Positions 26,777 through 36,824 of a stretch of DNA of 64,000 bases are shown piece after piece. Both the position numbers and the translations under genes were made by a program. The notes below the pieces were generated by a model that was not told the DNA's origin, did no database searches, and saw only the letters and a program-made list of their open reading frames with translations. The stretch covers positions 419,501-483,500 of the forward strand of contig NZ_CP119968.1 of NCBI RefSeq assembly GCF_032163395.1. The letters run 5' to 3'. The stretch is from Gloeocapsopsis dulcis (lineage in GTDB: Bacteria; Cyanobacteriota; Cyanobacteriia; Cyanobacteriales; Chroococcidiopsidaceae). The number at the start of each line of letters is the position of its first letter. The stretch's first letter is position 1.

Positions 26777-29374
26777 ATGCAAAGTCAACAGCGGCAACTG
26801 ACTTGGATCGCGAGTGCCTTTTCAATCCTGATCGTTTCTCCAGTCTGGGCAAGTGAAGTAGCGGAAACCCAGAATCGGCAAGCGGCAGGCGGACAAACGG
26901 AAATCAAGCAATCAACGTCATCCCAGGAAATTCCTGCACTCAATGAGATTGAACAACCTGCAACGACGTTAGACGAATGGCGCGATCAAATCGCTCAAAC
27001 CACGACTGTGCCAATTACGGGAATCCGGCTGAGTGTGACCGATGTAGGTGTTGAGGTCATCTTAGAAACTGCAGACGGGCAATTGTCTGAACCATCAACT
27101 TCTGTCGTGGGTAATACCTTGATTGTAGAAATTCCTAATGCGCTGTTATCACTGTTAGATAGTGATGAGTTTCAGCAGGCAAATCCGGCAGAGGGAATTG
27201 CACTAATCAGCATTACAGATTTGCCGGAAAATCGGATTCGGGTAGCAATTACAGGAACAGAGGCTCCACCCAATACCGAAGTGAGTATATCGGCGCAGAG
27301 TCTTATATTAGCCGTATCTCCAGGTACTGAAGTAGAGAGAACTGACGATGAAGAAGCCATTCAAATTGTGGTAACAGGCGATCGCGAAGCAGGATATCAA
27401 ATCGATAACGCCACATCTGCCACCCGAACAGACACGCCGCTACGCGACATTCCCCAGTCAGTTCAGGTCGTGCCCCAACAGGTAATTGAAGACCAACGAA
27501 TCACGACGGTAGGTGATGCACTCCGCAACGTCAGCGGCATTTCTGTCAATGCTAACCTGTCTAGCATTTTTAGCGATTATGTCAGAGTTCGCGGGTTTCT
27601 TGTTGGTCGTGGCTCTTATTTTACCAATGGCATCCGAAATGAGTTCGCGGGTTACAACCTTGGACAGGAAACAGCCAATGTCGAACGGATTGAAGTGTTG
27701 AAAGGACCTACCTCCGTCCTCTATGGACAGGTCGAGCCTGGAGGAATCATCAATATTCTGACCAGGCAACCGCTTGCAAATCCCTACTATGCAGCCGATC
27801 TGACGGCAGGTAGCTTTGAGTTTTTTCGTCCTACAATCGATTTTTCCGGTCCCTTAAATGATAGCCGAACGGTGCGTTATCGCTTGAATGCTGCCTATCA
27901 AAACTCCGATTCATTTGTTGATCGCATCAGCGTTGAGCGATATTTTATTGCGCCAGTCATTAGTTTTGAATTAGGCGAAAACACAGCTCTGACGCTTGAG
28001 GGGCAGTATCTGAACTTTTCTGGACCCTACTATTCCGGCTTACCTGCTGTTGGCACAGCCTTGTCCAATCCTTTAGGTGAAGTGCCTATCACTCGGGTTT
28101 TGGATGATCCCAGCGTTGAAAATAGTACCCGTGCTCTTGGGACTGCTGGTTATCGCCTAGAACACGAACTCGATGAGAACTGGTCGATTCGGAATGCGTT
28201 TAGATATGAATTCCTGGATACCGATGAAGACGTAATTTTTTTGAATGATCTTGAAGCGGATAACCGCACGGTAACTCGGGGCGCATTTCGCTCTCGCGGC
28301 TTAGGTCAAAGTTATGTCCTCCAAACCGATGTGGTCGGTACGGTTGAAACGGGCATTCTTACGCAAGAATTGGTGGCAGGCGTGGAGTTGCGTCGAGTAA
28401 CGGGTAACGAGGAACTGTTTAACGACAACAATGTTCCCTCCATTGATTTATTCGATCCGGAGTATGGCATTGCCCCATTAACATTTGAAAAAACAGGTGA
28501 TAATCAATCCGCTCAAAATATTATTGGGGTTTACGTGCAGGATTTGCTTTCAATTGGAGACCAATGGCATATTCTAGTCGGTGGACGGTTCGACTACGTG
28601 GAACAGACCTTTGATAATGAGTTAACGAACCAGTCTTTCTACCAGTCAGATTCAGCATTCAGCCCTCGGGTTGGAATTGTCTATCAACCAATCGAGCCTG
28701 TTTCTCTCTATGCCAGCTTCAGTCGCTCATTCGCGCCTTCTTTCGATGCCAGCAACAGGAACGCAGATGGAACCCCATTTGAGCCAACCACGGGAGAACA
28801 ATTTGAAGTCGGTGTGAAAAGCGAGTTTTTAGATGGAAAAGTTGTGGCAACACTAGCTGCTTACCAGATCACCAAACAGAACGTGATTACGGCTGATCCA
28901 GAGCGACCTAGATTTAGCCTCCAAGTTGGTGAGGAACGTAGTCGCGGCATTGAGCTGGATGTCCTCGGAGAGATCCTACCCGGATTAAACCTGATTGCTA
29001 CTTATGCCTACACTGACGCAGAAATTACTCAGGACAATGGAGGTTTTGAGGGCAATCGCTCAAGCAATGTGCCTAAGCATAGCGGGAGTTTGTGGCTCAC
29101 CTATGAAATTCAACGTGGGGATTTCCAAGGCTTAGGATTCGGAGCTGGAATTTTTGCGATTGGAAAGAGACCGGGAGACTTAGACAATAGTTTCGATTTG
29201 CCTGGTTATGTCCGTACTGATGCAGCCATTTATTACCGACGGGAAAATTGGCAGGCGGCACTGAACGTCAAGAACCTATTCGACGTGAATTACTTTGAAA
29301 GCTCTCTTGGCAGAACTACGGTGTTTCCGGGTGCGCCGTTAACGATACTTGGTACCGTTTCAGTGAGATTCTGA
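26777..29374 (+). CDS. TonB-dependent siderophore receptor with AMIN domain
   Basis: About 865 residues from the ATG at 26777 (a GTG at 26765 would add four). Signal peptide of about 25 residues ending VWASE. An N-terminal AMIN domain (about residues 70-180: ITGIRLSVTDVGVEVILET) is followed by the plug (about 225-340: DTPLRDIPQSVQVVPQQVI, GDALRNVSGI, VEVLKGP-type segment RIEVLKGPTSVLYGQVEPGG). A 22-strand-type barrel ends in the aromatic C-terminal residue (TVSVRF). It takes ferric siderophores across the outer membrane with TonB/ExbBD energy. AMIN-TonB receptors are typical of cyanobacteria. The operator-like repeat upstream and the binding-protein gene downstream by 3 bases show an operon. 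Confidence 0.95.
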   Translation: MQSQQRQLTWIASAFSILIVSPVWASEVAETQNRQAAGGQTEIKQSTSSQEIPALNEIEQPATTLDEWRDQIAQTTTVPITGIRLSVTDVGVEVILETADGQLSEPSTSVVGNTLIVEIPNALLSLLDSDEFQQANPAEGIALISITDLPENRIRVAITGTEAPPNTEVSISAQSLILAVSPGTEVERTDDEEAIQIVVTGDREAGYQIDNATSATRTDTPLRDIPQSVQVVPQQVIEDQRITTVGDALRNVSGISVNANLSSIFSDYVRVRGFLVGRGSYFTNGIRNEFAGYNLGQETANVERIEVLKGPTSVLYGQVEPGGIINILTRQPLANPYYAADLTAGSFEFFRPTIDFSGPLNDSRTVRYRLNAAYQNSDSFVDRISVERYFIAPVISFELGENTALTLEGQYLNFSGPYYSGLPAVGTALSNPLGEVPITRVLDDPSVENSTRALGTAGYRLEHELDENWSIRNAFRYEFLDTDEDVIFLNDLEADNRTVTRGAFRSRGLGQSYVLQTDVVGTVETGILTQELVAGVELRRVTGNEELFNDNNVPSIDLFDPEYGIAPLTFEKTGDNQSAQNIIGVYVQDLLSIGDQWHILVGGRFDYVEQTFDNELTNQSFYQSDSAFSPRVGIVYQPIEPVSLYASFSRSFAPSFDASNRNADGTPFEPTTGEQFEVGVKSEFLDGKVVATLAAYQITKQNVITADPERPRFSLQVGEERSRGIELDVLGEILPGLNLIATYAYTDAEITQDNGGFEGNRSSNVPKHSGSLWLTYEIQRGDFQGLGFGAGIFAIGKRPGDLDNSFDLPGYVRTDAAIYYRRENWQAALNVKNLFDVNYFESSLGRTTVFPGAPLTILGTVSVRF

Positions 29375-29377
29375 TCG

Positions 29378-30493
29378 ATGTTAGGCTCAAACCATTTCCA
29401 AGTTCATCCTCGATTACGACAAATCGTTCGGCGGCGTTGTCTCCGACGAGTGAACCAATTGCTAACTTTGTTTGTCTCTTTTCATATTTTTCGCTTTGTC
29501 CGTTGGCTTAGAAAAAGTGGTATTCCAACAGGTAAGTTTCAATGGACTGTCAGATTCTCCCTGATTGTAGTCCTCACTCTCCTGCTGGTTCCAGCGTGCA
29601 GTGGCGGCGTTCCACCCCAGAGTGTACGATCGCTTGCAAATGACTGTCATGTTGTCAAGCACGCAATGGGTGAGACTTGTGTTCCTAACAATCCACAGCG
29701 CGTTGTCGTCTGGGCAGGCACAGAGCTAGACCCAGTGTTGGCACTGGGAGTTAAACCGATTGCGGGTCATCCCGATACCCTGACTTATGTCAAGGGCAAG
29801 CTGAGTCGAACCCAATGGGAGGGCATTGAGCATATTGGTGAGTCGCAAGGACCGAACCTGGAACAACTTTTGGTACTGAAGCCAGATCTCATCTTGGGTC
29901 ATGCATCAAGAATTCAACAGGTCTACAATCAACTTTCGCAAATTGCACCCACTGTTCTAGATGGTTCAGATGACTGGAAAGAGACGCTGATGCTGTTTGC
30001 TGAGGCTCTAGGAAAAACGGACACAGCAAAGCAACTCCTGAACGATTACCAGCTGCGGATTGAGGAGTTCAAAACAAGAATGGGTGACCATCTTCCCAAA
30101 ACTGTTGCCATCATTGAGATTCGCCCAGACACGCTCATCGTTTATCCAGACAATATCTTTGCTGTCACAGTGATGAAGGAGGCAGGGCTATCGTTCCCTC
30201 CTACCCTAGCTAAATACAGTGGGTCAAACTGGAACATTAGCAAGGAGCGCTTAAGTGACATTGATAGTGATGCGCTTTTTGTTGTGACCTGGAGTGGCGA
30301 GGAGAAGGGTAGGCGGGAGGTACAGTCTTTTTTAGAAAAGTTGAAAGCTGATCCACTCTGGTTAAAGCTGAAGGTCGTTCAACAGGACAAAGTCTATGAA
30401 GTAGGAGACTACTTTCAAGGGGCTGGTCCGCTGACTGCCAACTTGATTCTTGATGATTTGTTTAAGTACCTGGTTGAAGAAGAAAAAGGATGA
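29378..30493 (+). CDS. Siderophore/iron ABC-transporter binding protein (FecB/FhuD type), lipoprotein
   Basis: A 371-residue protein with a lipobox LLVPAC (Cys74) after a hydrophobic segment. The mature part has the helical-backbone type III binding-protein fold: NNPQRVVVWAGTELDPVLALG at its start and AVTVMKEAG in the middle. Members deliver ferric siderophore to a permease. The long, very basic 50 residues before the membrane segment are unusual for a lipoprotein, so the true start may be a downstream non-ATG codon. It starts 3 bases after the receptor stop. No FecCD-type permease or FecE ATPase is in the window. Confidence 0.9.
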   Translation: MLGSNHFQVHPRLRQIVRRRCLRRVNQLLTLFVSFHIFRFVRWLRKSGIPTGKFQWTVRFSLIVVLTLLLVPACSGGVPPQSVRSLANDCHVVKHAMGETCVPNNPQRVVVWAGTELDPVLALGVKPIAGHPDTLTYVKGKLSRTQWEGIEHIGESQGPNLEQLLVLKPDLILGHASRIQQVYNQLSQIAPTVLDGSDDWKETLMLFAEALGKTDTAKQLLNDYQLRIEEFKTRMGDHLPKTVAIIEIRPDTLIVYPDNIFAVTVMKEAGLSFPPTLAKYSGSNWNISKERLSDIDSDALFVVTWSGEEKGRREVQSFLEKLKADPLWLKLKVVQQDKVYEVGDYFQGAGPLTANLILDDLFKYLVEEEKG

Positions 30494-30551
30494 GGAATGA
30501 GCTTACAAATAATCACTAAATAATATCAGTAACGATAATCTCAAGCAAGCC

Positions 30552-31547
30552 ATGACCCAAGTTGACATCATTAAAGAGTGCCGACTCTGCTCTGAAATTT
30601 CCAAAGCCAGTGGTGAAGATCCGATCGGCTCTGCCGGAAACTACGATCATTTCCTCTTTTTTGAAATGCCAGAACCCTGGTCAGAAAATTTTGTCTATGA
30701 GCATCCTCAACTTGGTGCAATTCATACCATGACAAAAGCTCTGCGCAAAGAGCATAGCATCAGTGCCAGAGTGATGGCGATCGCACCCGATTACAAAAAA
30801 TCCAATCTAACTCGCGTATTACACTATCAACGCCCAACAGGGCAATTTGCCAAATTTGAGAAACGGGAATTTCTCATTCCTCATGAAGAGATAATGTCAT
30901 TGGCGATCGCGCTTTTGAAACCCGATGAATTATCTCAGTTTGATGCCTACCAGCAGCAAACCAGCCACATTAGAGATATGATGCTCTGTACGCATGGTAG
31001 TTATGATCTTGCCTGCGGTCGGTTTGGCTATCCACTTTATCGCCAGCTACGCGCTGAATTTGCTGCTAATTCTGAGAGTGGACTGCGAGTGTGGCGCTGC
31101 AGCCATCTTGGTCCGCACAACTTTGCGCCGCTGCTTGTTGATTTTCCAGAAGGCCGCTACTGGGGACGCCTGAAATCTGAAATCTTACCTCTGTTGGTAC
31201 AGCGTAATGGTTCAGTTGCTGAACTTTATCCTTTCTATGTTGGCTGGGCTGGAATCGGCTGGGTTGAACAAATTGTCGAACGCGAGATCTGGATGCGAGA
31301 AGGTTGGGACTGGGTTAATTACCTGAAAACTGGACAAACACTGGCAATTGACCCATCAGACGAAGATTATCCTGACTGGGCAGAGGTTCGCATCGACTTT
31401 ACCTCAGCGGACGGCAAATTATCAGGTGCTTATGAAGCCCGAATTGAAGCGAAGGGCACGGTCAAAACGATGTGGACTTCAGGGAAAGACCAACCGTTGT
31501 GGGAAGTGAAGCAGTATTGCGTTAGTCGTCTAAACAGAGTTGACTAG
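30552..31547 (+). CDS. Sucrase/ferredoxin-like [2Fe-2S] protein (Apd1/Aim32-type)
   Basis: A 331-residue thioredoxin-fold ferredoxin of the PF06999 type. CTHGSYDLAC gives C-x8-C (Cys146, Cys155) and HLGPH gives H-x3-H (His185, His189), the two-Cys two-His [2Fe-2S] ligand set described for yeast Apd1/Aim32. No membrane segment or signal peptide, so it acts in the cytoplasm. Its position 58 bases after the siderophore-binding lipoprotein suggests it may reduce or release iron from the imported siderophore; this is inference. An alternative is a general redox protein. A Fur-like box follows before the next ABC gene. Confidence 0.87.
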   Translation: MTQVDIIKECRLCSEISKASGEDPIGSAGNYDHFLFFEMPEPWSENFVYEHPQLGAIHTMTKALRKEHSISARVMAIAPDYKKSNLTRVLHYQRPTGQFAKFEKREFLIPHEEIMSLAIALLKPDELSQFDAYQQQTSHIRDMMLCTHGSYDLACGRFGYPLYRQLRAEFAANSESGLRVWRCSHLGPHNFAPLLVDFPEGRYWGRLKSEILPLLVQRNGSVAELYPFYVGWAGIGWVEQIVEREIWMREGWDWVNYLKTGQTLAIDPSDEDYPDWAEVRIDFTSADGKLSGAYEARIEAKGTVKTMWTSGKDQPLWEVKQYCVSRLNRVD

Positions 31548-31560
31548 TTATGGGTTATTC

Positions 31561-31579
31561 GTTAACGAGAATCATTTTT
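31561..31579 (+). promoter_or_regulatory. Candidate Fur box upstream of the ABC exporter gene
   Basis: GTTAACGAGAATCATTTTT matches the 19-mer GATAATGATAATCATTATC at 14 of 19 positions and lies 95 bases before the start of the downstream ABC gene. The half-site GAGAATCATT is particularly close to consensus. Confidence 0.45.
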
Positions 31580-31674
31580 ATAGCTGGAGACAGTATAAGT
31601 GTGCCAATGCCACAAAAATACCCTATCACTAAACCGATGACGTGAATTATAGCGATCGCCTTGTCTTTATCTGA

Positions 31675-33492
31675 ATGAAAAACCGCGTTTCTATCTGGCA
31701 ACTTCTCTGGCGGATGATTCTGTATACGCCAAGACTTTATTTAGCAGACACTATCCTGTGGTTGTTCATCATGGGATTACCCGCGATTCCAGGCTTGCTT
31801 GTCCGCGAGTTTTTTAATACTCTCACTCATGACTCACAACTCAACTTATCTCCTCAAACACTTGTTGCATTATTGCTAGCAACGGGGTTAGCGAGAATTC
31901 TGGCAATTTTTACAGGTCGCGTTACCAAAACTCAGCATCGGTTTACGATGAGTTCCTTGCTACGCCACAATCTTTTAGCACAGTTGCTACAACGCCCTGG
32001 TGCACAACCTTTAAGTACAAATCATAAAGTTGATCCGGTATCTCCTGGAGAAGTATTGAGTTATTTCCGCGAAGATGCTAACCAGGTTGAAGATAACGTC
32101 GTTGGTACCAATGAAATTTTAGGCGAAGGGGTATTTGCACTTATCGCGTTGGTGATTCTTTTAAGCGTCAATGTGTGGTTAACTTTGTTTGTGTTTCTGC
32201 CATTAGTCGCGATCGCGATCGTCATTCAACGCGCTGAAACTCGCATCAAACGCTATCGCCGTGCAAGTCGCCAAGCAACACAAAACGTGACAGGATTGAT
32301 TGGTGAAATCTTCAGTTCGGTGCAAGCAATTCAAGTTGCAGGTGCTGAACAACCAGTGCTAGTGCGGTTTCGGCAACTCAATCAACAACGGCAGCGATTG
32401 ATGGTACAGGATCAGGTATTTACCGCCATCCTGAATTCGATTTTACAGAATCTTGTCAGCCTCGGCATAGGGTTAATCTTGTTAATGACTGCGCTATCAG
32501 GTAGTGCAATTGAGATCAGTGTAGGAGACTTCGCGTTGTTTGTTTACTACCTGTCATTTGTCACTGAGTTTATCAGTTCATTGGGAAGTTTTCTTGCACT
32601 ATCCAAGCAAACCAAAGTATCTTTTGAGCGCATGGGTTCATTGGTACAAGATGATGGCGTCGTTACTGCAACTAGTCTCGTTGCACCTCAACCTTTGTAT
32701 TTAGATGATCTCTGGGGGCAAAAACCTCAACTACCGTTAGTCGTGCAACCGTACCGCGATGCGCAAAGTTATCTCAATGAGTTGAAGGCAGTTAATTTAA
32801 CATACTTCTACCCTGGTACAAATCAGGGAATTGTTGATATTAATTTAACACTACAACGGGGTAGCATTACTGTGATTACAGGTCGCATTGGTGCTGGTAA
32901 AACGACACTGCTACGTGTCCTACTTGGGTTATTACCCAAACAAGCTGGCACAATTTATTGGAATGGCAAGGAAGTTACAGACCCTACTAATTTCTTTGTA
33001 CCGCCTCGGAGTGCCTATACACCACAAGTTCCCCAGCTATTCAGTGGTACTCTTCAGGAAAATATCACGCTGGGATGGCAACAAGGAAACATAGAACAAG
33101 CGATCGCTCTAGCAGCTTTTGACCGCGATCTTGCTACCATGCCTGAAGGACTAGAAACTGTGATTGGAAACAAAGGAATGCGCCTTTCTGGAGGGCAATT
33201 ACAACGTGCGGCAGCAGCGCGGATGTTTGTTCATCAACCAGAATTGCTCGTCTTTGACGATCTTTCCAGTGCGCTTGATATAGAAACTGAGCAACTTGTC
33301 TGGTCGCGTCTCTTTGCCGCGAGTACTGCAGAAGCTACACAACATACACCTCAGTGGCAACCCACTTGTCTTGCAGTGTCACATCGTCATGCTGTCCTCC
33401 GCCGTGCTGGTCGTGTTATTGTCCTTGCCGAAGGTAGAGTCATAGCTGAGGGAAGCTTTGATGAGATTAAGTCATACATTAAAGAGGGGTGA
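31675..33492 (+). CDS. ABC half-transporter, exporter fold, with degenerate Walker B
   Basis: A protein of 605 residues. Membrane domain about 1-320; ATPase about 360-600. Walker A GRIGAGKTT, signature LSGGQ. Walker B LLVFDDLSSALD has Asp where the catalytic Glu normally stands, so this half may hydrolyse ATP poorly and act in a heterodimer. The other half could be the canonical ABC gene at 22809, on the far side of the siderophore island. Exporter-fold pairs such as IrtAB or YbtPQ import siderophores, so import is as plausible as export. A candidate Fur box precedes it. The gene ends 38 bases before the convergent lepA stop. Confidence 0.93.
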   Translation: MKNRVSIWQLLWRMILYTPRLYLADTILWLFIMGLPAIPGLLVREFFNTLTHDSQLNLSPQTLVALLLATGLARILAIFTGRVTKTQHRFTMSSLLRHNLLAQLLQRPGAQPLSTNHKVDPVSPGEVLSYFREDANQVEDNVVGTNEILGEGVFALIALVILLSVNVWLTLFVFLPLVAIAIVIQRAETRIKRYRRASRQATQNVTGLIGEIFSSVQAIQVAGAEQPVLVRFRQLNQQRQRLMVQDQVFTAILNSILQNLVSLGIGLILLMTALSGSAIEISVGDFALFVYYLSFVTEFISSLGSFLALSKQTKVSFERMGSLVQDDGVVTATSLVAPQPLYLDDLWGQKPQLPLVVQPYRDAQSYLNELKAVNLTYFYPGTNQGIVDINLTLQRGSITVITGRIGAGKTTLLRVLLGLLPKQAGTIYWNGKEVTDPTNFFVPPRSAYTPQVPQLFSGTLQENITLGWQQGNIEQAIALAAFDRDLATMPEGLETVIGNKGMRLSGGQLQRAAAARMFVHQPELLVFDDLSSALDIETEQLVWSRLFAASTAEATQHTPQWQPTCLAVSHRHAVLRRAGRVIVLAEGRVIAEGSFDEIKSYIKEG

Positions 33493-33529
33493 GGGGCGAG
33501 TGATTGGTTTTGAGTTCTTTTATCCCTTG

Positions 33530-35341
33530 CTAAGCTTGATCCAAGCGTAGTACCGCCATAAACGCCTCTTGGGGTACATCCACAGTACCTACAGATTTCA
33601 TGCGCTTTTTACCTTTAGCTTGCTTTTGTAGCAGCTTTTTCTTACGGCTGATGTCACCACCGTAGCACTTAGCTAAGACATCTTTACGCAAAGCTGGGAT
33701 GTGTTCGCTGGCAATCACTTTACTACCGATCGCTGCTTGAATGGGAACTTTGAATTGATGGCGAGGAATGAGTTCTTTGAGTTTTTCTGCCATTGCGCGT
33801 CCCACGTTGTAGGCTTTATCGCGATGCACAATCATCGCTAGCGAATCAACAGGATCGCTGTTAATCATGATATCGAGTTTGACCAGTGGGTTTTCGCGAT
33901 AGCCAATGAGTTGATACTCCATGCTGGCATAACCGCGCGATCGCGACTTCATCTGATCGAAAAAGTCAGTGACAACTTCTGCAAGTGGCAACTCATACGT
34001 CAGTGTTGTCCGCCCTTGTGTCAAGTACTTCATATCCTTAAAGAACCCGCGCCGATTTTGACACAATTCCATCAAAGTCCCGACATAGGTTTCTGGTGTA
34101 ATCATGTCTACTTGGACGTACGGTTCTTCAATTTTTTCGCGTTCGTTGGGAGCAGGTAACGTACTAGGATTGTCGATATACAACACTTCGCCTTTGACAG
34201 TTGTGACGCGGTAAACGACAGAAGGAGCTGTGATAATCAGATCGAGATTATACTCGCGCTCTAAGCGTTCTTGCACAATTTCCATGTGCAGTAATCCCAA
34301 AAAGCCACAACGGAAGCCAAAACCCATTGCACTTGAAGTTTCCGGTTCAAAATTCAAAGCCGCGTCGTTGAGTTTCAGCTTGTCTAACGCATCGCGCAAA
34401 TCTTCAAACTGATCCGCATCGATAGGAAACATGCCACAGAAAACCATGGGCTTGGCTTCGGTGTAACCTGGTAAGGGTTCTGTTGCTGGTTGCGTTGCTA
34501 AGGTAATTGTGTCGCCTACTCGTGCATCTGCTACTGCTTTAATTGCTGCGGCAAGATAGCCTACTTCACCTGCGTGAAGTTCGTCAACTTGTTTTTGAGT
34601 CGGAGAAAGAACGCCTAATTCATCAATTTCATATTCTTTTCGTGACGCCATGAGACGAATGCGATCGCCTTTTTTGACCGTACCATCCATCACGCGGAAA
34701 TAAACAATCACGCCTCGGTAACTGTCGTAGTAGCTATCAAAAATTAATGCTCGTAAAGGTTCATTGACAATATCTCTCGGTGGTGGGACGCGCTGGACAA
34801 TTGCCTCTAAAATTTCATCAATACCAATACCTTCTTTGGCAGAAGCCAGAATTGCGCCACTGCAATCAAGCCCAATAATTTCTTCAATTTCCCCAGCAAC
34901 ACGGTTTGGTTCGGCTCCTGGCAAGTCGATTTTATTCAAAACGGGGATAATTTCTAGATTATGCTCTAGTGCTAGGTAAACATTTGCCAGCGTTTGGGCT
35001 TCTACCCCTTGGGAAGCATCGACTACCAATAATGCACCTTCACACGCCGCTAAACTCCGCGATACTTCATAAGAAAAGTCAACGTGTCCTGGAGTGTCAA
35101 TCAAATTTAAGACATAATCTTGACCGTCGCGAGCTTTATAGTTCATCCGAGCCGCTTGCAATTTAATTGTAATGCCGCGCTCCCGTTCCAAGTCCATGTT
35201 GTCGAGAAACTGTTCTTTCATTTGCCGAACTTCTACTGTGCCAGTAGTTTGCAGCAAGCGATCGGCAAGGGTCGATTTCCCGTGGTCGATGTGAGCAATA
35301 ATAGAGAAATTACGAATGCGCTCTGCGGGGACGTCAGTCAT
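33530..35341 (-). CDS. lepA: Elongation factor 4 (LepA)
   Basis: A GTPase of 603 residues. G1 [11 protein letters not shown]2 RGITIKLQ, G3 DTPGHVDF and G4 NKIDL are all clear. The C-terminal LepA domain is present (PEAxx ending: [19 protein letters not shown]). It promotes back-translocation of ribosomes under stress and is highly conserved. Standard length. It stands alone, convergent with the ABC gene. The ATG at 35341 opens [21 protein letters not shown]. Confidence 0.98.
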   Translation of the reverse strand: MTDVPAERIRNFSIIAHIDHGKSTLADRLLQTTGTVEVRQMKEQFLDNMDLERERGITIKLQAARMNYKARDGQDYVLNLIDTPGHVDFSYEVSRSLAACEGALLVVDASQGVEAQTLANVYLALEHNLEIIPVLNKIDLPGAEPNRVAGEIEEIIGLDCSGAILASAKEGIGIDEILEAIVQRVPPPRDIVNEPLRALIFDSYYDSYRGVIVYFRVMDGTVKKGDRIRLMASRKEYEIDELGVLSPTQKQVDELHAGEVGYLAAAIKAVADARVGDTITLATQPATEPLPGYTEAKPMVFCGMFPIDADQFEDLRDALDKLKLNDAALNFEPETSSAMGFGFRCGFLGLLHMEIVQERLEREYNLDLIITAPSVVYRVTTVKGEVLYIDNPSTLPAPNEREKIEEPYVQVDMITPETYVGTLMELCQNRRGFFKDMKYLTQGRTTLTYELPLAEVVTDFFDQMKSRSRGYASMEYQLIGYRENPLVKLDIMINSDPVDSLAMIVHRDKAYNVGRAMAEKLKELIPRHQFKVPIQAAIGSKVIASEHIPALRKDVLAKCYGGDISRKKKLLQKQAKGKKRMKSVGTVDVPQEAFMAVLRLDQA

Positions 35342-35602
35342 ATTTTTTAATTTAGCGGTCAGCGATATTGTTAAGAAATAGGAATCTTTAACGCATTTTA
35401 AACTTTTTTGAGCTAAGACGCTGCTATTGTGCTACAGACAATTGATTTTAGATTATTCCTCCATTCAGGTGCATATTTGTATAGTAACTGTTATGCATTG
35501 TGTTAAATGTCTGACATGACTATATAAACAACAGGAGCTATTTCTCCTTCTGCGTTAGTTTTATCAGTGTGCAGCATGAATCTGTATGTCTGCTTATAAA
35601 CT

Positions 35603-35634
35603 ACGCTACCCTACCTGACGGTTGAGGGTAGCGT
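35603..35634 (-). ncRNA. Candidate omega-RNA 3' hairpin overlapping the tnpB stop
   Basis: ACGCTACCCT and AGGGTAGCGT make a perfect 10-bp stem with a 12-base loop across the tnpB stop codon. In known TnpB systems the guide RNA (omega RNA) comes from the 3' end of tnpB and the right end of the element, and ends in structured RNA before the guide. This hairpin would be a part of that scaffold; the guide would lie below 35603. Confidence 0.45.
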
Positions 35635-36796
35635 TTTCAGTAGCCCTAAGTACAACATCCCGCCAAGAGCAAGATAATGCACCCGAACCTCCAGGCAAGT
35701 TTATAAGTTGCCCGATTGCTTCAATATTTTTTGCGCCGTTCAAATCGCTATCACCAGACCAACCACAAGCCAAATTTACGCAGCGAAAATGCTTGCCATT
35801 TCTATTACCAATAACACCGCAACAATGACAGCTTTTCGATGTGTAGGCTGGATTTACAAATACCAATTTTACGCCAAATTTAACGCTTTTATAGGTCAAG
35901 TATTGGCGCAATTGGTAAAAGCTCCAAGAGTTGCTTTTGCGTCTTTCGGTTTTAGATCTGGGCAACTCGTTAGTACGCTCTCGAATTCCCGTGAGATCTT
36001 CGAGTGCAATAGTTTGCTGATTGGTTTTAGCCTTCTGTACCAAGCGGTAACTGATGGTATGGTTAACGTGACTCTGAAACCTCCGCTCCTTGCCCGACAA
36101 CCGTTGCAAGAGTCGTCTGCATCTACGCCGACTACCCCTTGTACCTCTCGCAGCCTTTTGTTGGAGTTTTGTTCTCAGGTCACTGTATTTATCTCGAATC
36201 TTAGTAACTTGTTTGCCGCTGTATTTATCTCCCGAACTTGTTACACAAATGTCTGTTCTTCCCAAATCACATCCGAGTACGCTATTAGTTTCTTCTATTT
36301 TTGGTGGCTGCGATTCAAGTTGAATATTCAGATAAAAACTGCCATCCCTGCGCTTTACCAAGGTGGCTGTTTTAGGGTTTTGCCCCTGAAGCAAACTTCG
36401 TTGATAGTTACCGATAGCGAGAGGGAATCGCTCTCTTTTGCCCAACATGGTGAGGCTAACCGTCCAGTCTTTCTCGCGGAAGCTAAACGTTCTCACATCA
36501 TAAGTGGCACTACTGCGAGCAAACCCTTTTACAGGCTTGCCTTTCTGTTTCGCCGTTTTGCGATTTCCCGCGACTCGACGAATAGCGTGAATAGCCAACT
36601 GGGACGGCAAACCAAACAACGCTCTAACTTCGTTGTAAACCAACGATTGCATGGCAAGTTCGTTAGCCAACCCCTCTTTCACAGTCCTATTCACGTATTC
36701 GCAAGCATCCGCAAACACTTTCAACAAGTCGTTTAACTTAGTGACTTGTTCTTGTGTGACTTGGAGCTTACAGGATACTGTCAGGACTTGCTTCAT
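35606..36796 (-). CDS. tnpB: RNA-guided endonuclease TnpB (IS200/IS605 family)
   Basis: 396 residues from the ATG at 36796 (the longer frame uses TTG and six extra codons). RuvC-I is CDLGRTDICVTS (Asp), RuvC-II TIALEDLTGIR (Glu), the four-Cys zinc finger SKSCHCCGVIGNRNGKHF then CVNLACGWSG, and RuvC-III SDLNGAKNI (Asp). All three acidic catalytic residues and the zinc Cys pairs are intact, so the protein may be active. Modern work shows that TnpB is guided by omega RNA and cuts DNA, which helps the element persist. No tnpA is present, so mobility depends on another copy. Confidence 0.95.
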   Translation of the reverse strand: MKQVLTVSCKLQVTQEQVTKLNDLLKVFADACEYVNRTVKEGLANELAMQSLVYNEVRALFGLPSQLAIHAIRRVAGNRKTAKQKGKPVKGFARSSATYDVRTFSFREKDWTVSLTMLGKRERFPLAIGNYQRSLLQGQNPKTATLVKRRDGSFYLNIQLESQPPKIEETNSVLGCDLGRTDICVTSSGDKYSGKQVTKIRDKYSDLRTKLQQKAARGTRGSRRRCRRLLQRLSGKERRFQSHVNHTISYRLVQKAKTNQQTIALEDLTGIRERTNELPRSKTERRKSNSWSFYQLRQYLTYKSVKFGVKLVFVNPAYTSKSCHCCGVIGNRNGKHFRCVNLACGWSGDSDLNGAKNIEAIGQLINLPGGSGALSCSWRDVVLRATENATLNRQVG

Positions 36797-36807
36797 GACA
36801 AAATTAT

Positions 36808-36824
36808 ACCTCAATACATGAGGT
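36808..36824. repeat. Left-end hairpin of the TnpB element
   Basis: ACCTCA-ATACA-TGAGGT, a 6-bp stem immediately upstream of the tnpB ATG, typical of the subterminal palindromes that TnpA recognises on the top strand in IS200/IS605 elements. Confidence 0.55.

Noticed and set aside
26632-26856. A 74-codon frame overlapping the TonB-receptor start
   Set aside because: It starts at a TTG within the operator-like repeat, overlaps the receptor signal peptide and lacks a credible product.
35708-36736. A 342-codon plus-strand frame opposite tnpB
   Set aside because: Antisense to an intact TnpB with full motifs; the product has no recognisable family.
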